Assembly (NCBI GenBank): GCA_028280885.1
Contig: JANQKY010000072.1
Location: 1-64,000 of the forward strand
Direction of reading: 5' to 3'
Length of the DNA: 64,000 nt
Source of the DNA: Tepidamorphus sp.
Lineage (GTDB): Bacteria; Pseudomonadota; Alphaproteobacteria; Rhizobiales; Tepidamorphaceae
Part shown: positions 58,686-64,000 of the stretch, one piece after another
Numbering within the stretch: position 1 is the stretch's first letter
Layout: every line of letters starts with the position of its first letter
Made by a program: the position numbers and the translations under genes
Notes under the pieces: model-generated
Seen by the model: only the letters and a program-made list of their open reading frames with translations
Database searches by the model: none
What the model was told of the DNA's origin: nothing

Positions 58686-60740
58686 ATGGATCGGTATGCG
58701 CAATTTGCCGCGTTTGTATCTGATCATCGCGCTCGTAATGAACAGGCCCGGCGCGAAGCGGACGGGCAAGATTTGAATGCGCAGGATCACGGTAGGCGAC
58801 ATGTCCTGAGCCCCGTGATCCAGCATTCGAAACTGGGCGCCTACGGGGGGCTCGGCGACTTCGTAAGCCAGACCAGCGCCCTGTTCCCCGAGATCGAGTG
58901 GGCAATCCCGCTGACCGAGAAGATCCGCGCCCATGCCGGCGACACGATCGGGCCGCCGCTCGTGAAGGTCCCGGTAGATCTCGTCGATCCGGTGAACGGG
59001 GATGTCTACACGTTCGACTTCGACGTGCACGCCCATCAGCAGCCGAACGGGTCCGTCTCCTGGCTGTTCTACAATCAGGATCTCATGGATCCGACCACCG
59101 CCTTCCAGTCGATCCTGGCAGCCGACCGGTCGTTGACCGCGCCCGAACTGCGCGTCGATCATCGCTTCTTCGCGCTCTCGATCAACCAGAACACCTATGA
59201 CAGCACCGCCTGGTCGGAAGCGCCGGTTACGCTTGCGAACACGCCGGAGCTTCACGCCATTCACCCGCTGCTGCGCCGCTACATCACCCGTCCCGACATG
59301 CTCGATGCGATCATGCAGGGCGCGATGTCCAAGGCGATCGTCCGGCTGATGACCCGGTCCGGTGTCGACTATGACGTGTTGTGGGTCCACGACTGGCATT
59401 TCGCCGCGACAGCAGGCGAACTGCTGTTGCCGGAGCATCGCGAGCAGGCCGGGACGATCCAGTATGTGCAGCATCTGCACAACGCGCTCTATCAGGGCAT
59501 CTACGCTTCAACCGATCTCTTGGCCATTCTCGGCTGGCCGGCGAGCCACTACGCGCGCTCGCTGTTCAAGGTGCATGGCAATGTCAACCTGCTCGGCGGC
59601 GCCCTCAACGCGCTGCGGCACGGCAGGCTGCGGGGCAGGGCGGTCGCGGTGTCGCGGACCCATGCGCACGAATTGCCGACCGTGGAGCGCGGCGCCGGCC
59701 TGCACCATATCTTCAGCCCGCTGCACACGGACCGGCGGCTTGCCGGCCTGAACAATCCGATCGTCGTGCCGGACAACCTGCCGATCTCGGACGAGACGCG
59801 GATCGAACAGGACAAGTCGACACTGAAGGCGGAGGTTCAGGCCTATTTCGGCCTGGATCCGAGGCCGGACGCGTTCCTGCTCTTGTGGTCGCATCGCTTC
59901 ACCCACCAGAAGCAGGCCGCCGCCGTTCTGCGGGCGCTCGAATTGCTGCTGGAGACGGGAAACGGCGACCTGCAGGTGGCGTTCTTCTGCGACACCGCCC
60001 ATGGCAGCAACCCCTACGACGTCGCAAAGCTGCACAGTCTGATCGACCGCTTTCCCGACAGCATCGCCAATCGCCCGTTCGATCCGCGCAAGGAGATGAC
60101 ATTCGCCGCCGGCGTCGACGGCGCGCTGATGGCGTCCTATTTCGAGCCCTTCGGCTATGCGCCGGTGTGGGTCGGCCTGCAGGGCGGGTTCATCCTGACC
60201 GGCGCCAATGGCGGGCAGGTCGATATCTTCGATCCCGACGCGACCTTCTTCATCGATATCAGGCCGGATGTCGACAAGCCGAACAAGCTCAAGGACCTGA
60301 GCCTCGGGCGTCTCTACGAGTACCTGTTCGTGGGGAATGACTCCTATCGCCAGTATGTCTTCGACCACAACACGAACAGCGTGAAGACCACGATATTGCA
60401 GGCGAAGGCGGCGTTCCAAAACCGCGAGACCAGGAACCGCATCAGTGTCGCCACGATGCGCCGGATCACCGCGCTGGCGCAAAGCGACTATTTCCCGGTC
60501 GAGCTGCAGGAAATCCTGTTCGGCGGCGAGGAGATCGGCAACGGCGCCGGCCGGATGGGCGCAGGCGGGGTGCCTGCGGATGGCATGCCTGCGAATGGGA
60601 TGCGGGCGGGCGGGATGCCTGCGGGCGGACGCTGGTCGCGGTTCAAGGGGACGATAGCGTCGGCGCTGCGCCGGCGGCCGGCCGGGCCGGGCATCGAAGG
60701 CAAACGGCCCCTGAGAGAAGCCCGTTCCGACGCGGTTTGA
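58686..60740 (+). CDS. GT5-like glucan (glycogen/starch) synthase-related glycosyltransferase
   Basis: 684 aa, cytoplasmic. N-terminal HSKLGAYGGLGDFVSQT resembles the KxGGLGD nucleotide-sugar motif of glycogen synthases, and WVHDWHFAATAGELLL resembles the HDWHT loop. A second Rossmann half (LLLWSHRFTHQKQAAAVLRA; SYFEPFGYAPVWVGLQGG) carries an EPFG sequence reminiscent of the ExFEPCGLxQ acceptor region. Divergence from typical GlgA is large, so the product could be a glucan other than glycogen. Near the C terminus a Gly/Met/Pro-rich tract is built from four 15-bp units. It starts the cluster with the membrane protein and the GH13 enzyme. Confidence 0.72.
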   Translation: MDRYAQFAAFVSDHRARNEQARREADGQDLNAQDHGRRHVLSPVIQHSKLGAYGGLGDFVSQTSALFPEIEWAIPLTEKIRAHAGDTIGPPLVKVPVDLVDPVNGDVYTFDFDVHAHQQPNGSVSWLFYNQDLMDPTTAFQSILAADRSLTAPELRVDHRFFALSINQNTYDSTAWSEAPVTLANTPELHAIHPLLRRYITRPDMLDAIMQGAMSKAIVRLMTRSGVDYDVLWVHDWHFAATAGELLLPEHREQAGTIQYVQHLHNALYQGIYASTDLLAILGWPASHYARSLFKVHGNVNLLGGALNALRHGRLRGRAVAVSRTHAHELPTVERGAGLHHIFSPLHTDRRLAGLNNPIVVPDNLPISDETRIEQDKSTLKAEVQAYFGLDPRPDAFLLLWSHRFTHQKQAAAVLRALELLLETGNGDLQVAFFCDTAHGSNPYDVAKLHSLIDRFPDSIANRPFDPRKEMTFAAGVDGALMASYFEPFGYAPVWVGLQGGFILTGANGGQVDIFDPDATFFIDIRPDVDKPNKLKDLSLGRLYEYLFVGNDSYRQYVFDHNTNSVKTTILQAKAAFQNRETRNRISVATMRRITALAQSDYFPVELQEILFGGEEIGNGAGRMGAGGVPADGMPANGMRAGGMPAGGRWSRFKGTIASALRRRPAGPGIEGKRPLREARSDAV
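60567..60626 (+). repeat. Four 15-bp tandem units inside the GT5-like gene
   Basis: Units at 60567, 60582, 60597 and 60612 encode GVPAD, GMPAN, GMRAG and GMPAG. They lie in the low-complexity C-terminal part of the protein, outside the catalytic core. Unit number could change by slippage without breaking the frame. Confidence 0.7.
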
Positions 60741-60800
60741 CCGCATCCGACCGCAACGAATCCGGATACGCGACGATCAAGGGTCGATCAGGAGACCGCC

Positions 60801-62294
60801 TTGGGAGACCTGCTGAACACGCTCGGACTGTCGGGCTTCTTCCACGTCGATTTCGGCGTGCCGACGCGCGATCAGTGGCCGCTGTTCATCCTCAGCAAGT
60901 GGGCGCTGGTCATCCTGCCGCTCTATTCGGTGCGCTATTTCGGCGCCGCCTCGCGATGGATGCAATATGAGGGCCCCGGCGGGCGCATCCCCGGATTTCG
61001 CCAGGCCTGCGCCTTCCTGGAGAAGTTCATCGCCCATGCGATGTTCTATGTCGGCATGGGTATTCCGATCATCGGGCTCGACGCCGTCTTCGATCTGCCG
61101 CGCCTGCTCGGCTTCACCTTCACCAACATGTTCATCCACGAGGTCCTGCCGATTTATCTGAGCAAGGACCGGTTCCGCCGCCTCTGGCCCGAATGGCGAC
61201 GCACGCTCGGCGTGAACCTGGCAATCGACACGCTGACCCTGGAAATGAGTGTGTTCCTGAACTGGCGCGGCGATCCCGTCCTGCGCGAGTCGCCGCATTC
61301 GCGCGTTCGCAATTTCGTCAAGTCGACCAGATTGCTGCGCGTCGACAAGGACGGTCACAGGGTTACCCGCCTGCAGGTGACCCTGCGCCGGTTCTTCGTT
61401 CCGCGCGGGCGCAGCGCGCGGTTCTATATCGATGTCGACCCCGACGTTGCCCCGCCAGCCGATGCTGCCGGGCTTGGCCGGTATCTGCGGTTCGATTTCG
61501 AGGATCTCAACGACTGCGCCATGCCGGTCTATATCAACGACCACGGCCGGCAACGCTGGCTCTGGCGACCGCAATACTGGACGAAGTTCTTCAACGAGGT
61601 GGCGGGCCGGTCCTACAAATCCACTCCGTTCGAGATCATCCGGAAGTTCTTTCTCGTCGTGTGCGGCACGCCGGTGGCCTTCAGCGCCGGAAACATGCTG
61701 ATCCATCTCCAGCAGGGCCTGACGATCAACCTGCATCCGCTTTTGTATTTCAACTACGGCATCATCTTCGCCTTCACCATCGGCGGCATGTATGGCGCGT
61801 CGGTCTTCAGCACGCTGATCGAAGTCATCGCCTGCGCCGGCCGGCACGGCGTTCACAAGTATAACGCCGTCTACAACTACCTGTTTCACCGCCGGGCGTG
61901 GCAGCAGACATCACGATCCCTGATGTTCAATCCATACTACCGCTTCGACGCCTTCGGCGCGCTCCTGGAGCGGGAAAGCCCCCTTTATCGGCGGTTCCGC
62001 TTCCTGTTCGGCGGCATCGTGATGGGCGGGATCTGCGCCTGGGGCCTGACCTATCTGTATGGCCAGAGCTGGGACACGTTCGTCTATTCGAATGTCCAGG
62101 CATCGCTGATCGACCGGTTGCGCGACGATGCGGCGCTGGTCGCCGGGTCAGGTGCTGACGGCGGAGCCCAAGCGGGAGGCGGTCCGGTTGGCGGCGTTCA
62201 TCGCGACGATGTGTATGGCGCGGTGCAGCGCGCGCCGCATGACGGGTTCAATCAGATGTTCCTGCTCCACCCGCAGTTCTCGAACGGTCAGTAG
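60801..62294 (+). CDS. Multi-pass inner-membrane protein of unknown family
   Basis: 497 aa from TTG 60801, with AGGAG 7 nt upstream; no ATG fits as well. About six hydrophobic segments: KWALVILPLYSVRYF, FYVGMGIPIIGLDAVF, GFTFTNMFIHEVLPIYL, KFFLVVCGTPVAFSAGNML, YGIIFAFTIGGMYGASVF and LFGGIVMGGICAWGLTYLYG, with a soluble, charged middle part (about 130-290). I do not recognise the family. The position between a glucan synthase-like gene and a secreted glucan hydrolase/transferase suggests a role in export or handling of a glucan. The last 60 residues are Gly-rich and unlike the rest. Confidence 0.7.
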   Translation: MGDLLNTLGLSGFFHVDFGVPTRDQWPLFILSKWALVILPLYSVRYFGAASRWMQYEGPGGRIPGFRQACAFLEKFIAHAMFYVGMGIPIIGLDAVFDLPRLLGFTFTNMFIHEVLPIYLSKDRFRRLWPEWRRTLGVNLAIDTLTLEMSVFLNWRGDPVLRESPHSRVRNFVKSTRLLRVDKDGHRVTRLQVTLRRFFVPRGRSARFYIDVDPDVAPPADAAGLGRYLRFDFEDLNDCAMPVYINDHGRQRWLWRPQYWTKFFNEVAGRSYKSTPFEIIRKFFLVVCGTPVAFSAGNMLIHLQQGLTINLHPLLYFNYGIIFAFTIGGMYGASVFSTLIEVIACAGRHGVHKYNAVYNYLFHRRAWQQTSRSLMFNPYYRFDAFGALLERESPLYRRFRFLFGGIVMGGICAWGLTYLYGQSWDTFVYSNVQASLIDRLRDDAALVAGSGADGGAQAGGGPVGGVHRDDVYGAVQRAPHDGFNQMFLLHPQFSNGQ

Positions 62295-62303
62295 GGCTCG
62301 CCG

Positions 62304-64000
62304 ATGCGTCATCCGATCCGGCATAGTTGCGAAGCTTTGGGCGTCCGGGCGATGGTTTTCGCCTTTTCGTTGGTGCTCGCCCTGACCGGTCCGCTGCCGA
62401 CAGCCGCCTCGGAGAAGAAAGTCGGCGCGAGCGGGCTCGGCAACGAGGTGATCTATTCGATCATGATCGACCGCTTCTACAGCGGCCGGCAATCGAACGA
62501 CGTGCCCGACTTCGCCTTTCCCGGCGCTTCCGACTACGACCGGCACAACCGCTACTGGCTCTACAAGACCTTCGCCTGGAACCTGGACGAGGACCGGTCG
62601 CGGGCGAGCATCGATACCTATTGGGGCGGCGACCTGCAGGGCGTCCTCGACAAGCTCGACTATCTGCACTGGCTCGGCGTCACGACCATCCTGCTGTCGC
62701 CGGTCTTCGAAAACGCCAACGGCTATCACTACGAACTCGGCGGCGCTGCCTATCACGGCTACTGGACGAAGGATTTCTTCCGGCTGGAGGAGCGCTTCGT
62801 CAATCCGCCCGAAGGCGACCAGACGCTCGACGATGTGCTGTCCGAAGGCGTCCTGCTAAAAGAGCTGATCGACCGCGCGCACAGCTTCGATCCGCCGTTC
62901 AAGATCATCCTCGACATTGCGCTCAACCACACCAGCCCGGCGCCGATCGAAACGACCTATCTGGACGAGACGAACTATCTGGAGATGGGCGCGCTATTCG
63001 AGGACGGCGCCTTTGTTTCGGCGCCCTGTCGGCTCGACGGCGGCAAGACGTGCCGCGACAGCGCCATCGGCGACGGCTGGTTTCATCCGCCCGCGCACTG
63101 GGTGGAGTGGAGCGATCCGAGTACGTATTACGATGGCTACCTGAACGGCAATCTGGCCGATCTCGATCAGCGCCAGGACAAGGTGCGGTCCTATCTCGAC
63201 CGGGCGATCGACAAGTGGCTGGGCTTGGGTATCGACGGGCTGCGCCTTGACGCGGTCAAGAACATCTATCCCGACTATTTGCAGGCCCTGGAAACCCGTC
63301 TGAAGCGTGAGCATCCCGATCTGATCCTGATCGGCGAGTATTTCGACGGCGGCATCTTCGAGGACGGGATCGCGCCGGGGGGGCGGCCGCGGTCGGTCGA
63401 ATGGCTTGAGGGCATGCCGCAATCGACGATGTTCGATTTCTCCTTCGCCCGGGCCACACGCGCCTATTTCACCGGCCGGATGGATACGCTCGGCACGCCG
63501 CACTTCATCCGCCACATCCTCGATCCGAACTCGCGCAACAATCCCTTGGGCGCGCGCAGCAACGACCTGGTGACCTTCATCAACAATCAGGACATCGCCC
63601 GGATGCTGTCGATGGAGGGGGCGACGCCGGAGCGCTACAAGGCCGCGCTGAAGCTGTTGTTCACAGCGCCCGGCGTGCCGAAGCTCTACTATGGCGACGA
63701 GATTGGCCTCGCCTATCCGGCAAATCACCCGCACTGGCGGTTCCATCATCGCGACGACCCGCACTGGGCACGGCTGTTCATGCCGTGGGATCAGTTCGAG
63801 GGTCCGGCGGCCCAGGACTATCTGACCCTGACGCGCGCCCTGATCGGAATGCGCAAGGGTCGGGCCTTCCTGCGGGATGGCGCCATCCGGTTCCTGTCGG
63901 CATCGAATGTGTTCGACCTGTTCGGCGGCAATTCCTATCTGGCCATCGAGCGGTTCGATGCCGATCGTCCGGAAGCCGGCGGCGTCCTCTATCTCTACAG
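62304..64000 (+). CDS. Exported GH13 alpha-amylase-family enzyme, 3' end outside window
   Basis: At least 565 codons from ATG 62304, open to the end of the window. A signal peptide (MVFAFSLVLALTGPLPTAAS within the first 40 residues) precedes the catalytic barrel (about 45 onward: NEVIYSIMIDRFYSG). Region I is DIALNHTS, region II GIDGLRLDAVKN (nucleophile Asp), region III LIGEYFDG (acid/base Glu), region IV FINNQDIAR (third Asp). Region IV has Gln where NHD is common. It should act on alpha-glucans in the periplasm as hydrolase or transglycosylase, matching the adjacent glucan synthase-like gene. Confidence 0.9.
   Translation, partial: MRHPIRHSCEALGVRAMVFAFSLVLALTGPLPTAASEKKVGASGLGNEVIYSIMIDRFYSGRQSNDVPDFAFPGASDYDRHNRYWLYKTFAWNLDEDRSRASIDTYWGGDLQGVLDKLDYLHWLGVTTILLSPVFENANGYHYELGGAAYHGYWTKDFFRLEERFVNPPEGDQTLDDVLSEGVLLKELIDRAHSFDPPFKIILDIALNHTSPAPIETTYLDETNYLEMGALFEDGAFVSAPCRLDGGKTCRDSAIGDGWFHPPAHWVEWSDPSTYYDGYLNGNLADLDQRQDKVRSYLDRAIDKWLGLGIDGLRLDAVKNIYPDYLQALETRLKREHPDLILIGEYFDGGIFEDGIAPGGRPRSVEWLEGMPQSTMFDFSFARATRAYFTGRMDTLGTPHFIRHILDPNSRNNPLGARSNDLVTFINNQDIARMLSMEGATPERYKAALKLLFTAPGVPKLYYGDEIGLAYPANHPHWRFHHRDDPHWARLFMPWDQFEGPAAQDYLTLTRALIGMRKGRAFLRDGAIRFLSASNVFDLFGGNSYLAIERFDADRPEAGGVLYLY

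Noticed and set aside
62128..62385. Possible frameshift at the end of the membrane protein (an alternative frame reads TAEPKREAVRLAAFIATMCM)
   Set aside because: The main frame stays open to a TAG 9 nt before the GH13 start, a sensible junction, and I cannot align either tail to a family. Not enough to call a frameshift.

Overview
The window is a GC-rich stretch (about 65% by eye) of what looks like an alphaproteobacterial chromosome. The clues are the type II-C Cas9 and its repeat family, the dense operons joined by 4-base ATGA/GTGA overlaps, and the mix of Dpp/Pot-type ABC importers, aromatic catabolism, sulfatases, deoC-ALDH16 and alpha-glucan genes. Hyphomicrobiales or Rhodospirillales would fit, but the sequence alone does not settle the order. 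No rRNA, tRNA, insertion sequence or prophage was seen.

Layout. (1) 1-5595: type II-C CRISPR-Cas, with cas9 (5' end outside the window), cas1, cas2 and a 19-repeat array. cas1 carries an in-frame TAG about three quarters of the way along, while reading frame and overlap with cas2 are preserved beyond it, so adaptation is probably lost while interference may survive. (2) 5617-13297 (minus): a six-gene operon with a small protein, a Tat-exported metallo-beta-lactamase-fold hydrolase, a COG0523 metallochaperone GTPase, a sulfatase, a dCache adenylate cyclase and a stand-alone dCache sensor. A membrane-anchored DNA-binding/TPR regulator (13402-14889) is divergent from it. The operon ends 21 nt from the CRISPR array and runs in the presumed crRNA direction. 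(3) 14974-18537 (minus): an aromatic hydroxylase, an extradiol dioxygenase and a LysR regulator. (4) 18717-25521 (plus): a peptide/nickel-type ABC importer with a NagD-like HAD phosphatase and a calcineurin-like phosphoesterase embedded in the operon. (5) 25547-28840 (minus): a large hybrid kinase with two kinase cores around one receiver. (6) 29033-32489: a crotonase, a class IV aminotransferase, and a MetF/MetV methylene-THF reductase pair. (7) 32646-37904: a galB/galC/galD-like lower pathway for 4-oxalomesaconate with a VOC-type ring-cleavage dioxygenase, a LysR regulator with two N-terminal HTH domains, a Rossmann-fold gene remnant and an ABM-family monooxygenase. (8) 38019-43629 (minus): an SDR, a HutC-like repressor and a PotABCD-type importer. 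(9) 43742-54600 (minus): sulfatase, HAD phosphatase, MoxR ATPase, DUF58, DUF4381, two VWA proteins, BatD and an eight-haem cytochrome, mostly translationally coupled. (10) 54924-58323 (plus): deoC and a two-domain ALDH16. (11) 58686-64000 (plus): a GT5-like glucan synthase, a multi-pass membrane protein and a secreted GH13 enzyme that runs off the window.

How it fits together. Most of the window is a catabolic and uptake island: importers with phosphatases, two extradiol ring-cleavage modules, two sulfatases each next to chaperone-like proteins, and a deoxyribose route. The most unusual units are the nonsense-interrupted cas1 beside an otherwise tidy array, the sulfatase-MoxR/VWA-octahaem cytochrome operon, the galBCD cluster lacking a LigAB-type dioxygenase, and the uncharacterised glucan synthase-membrane protein-GH13 trio at the right end.
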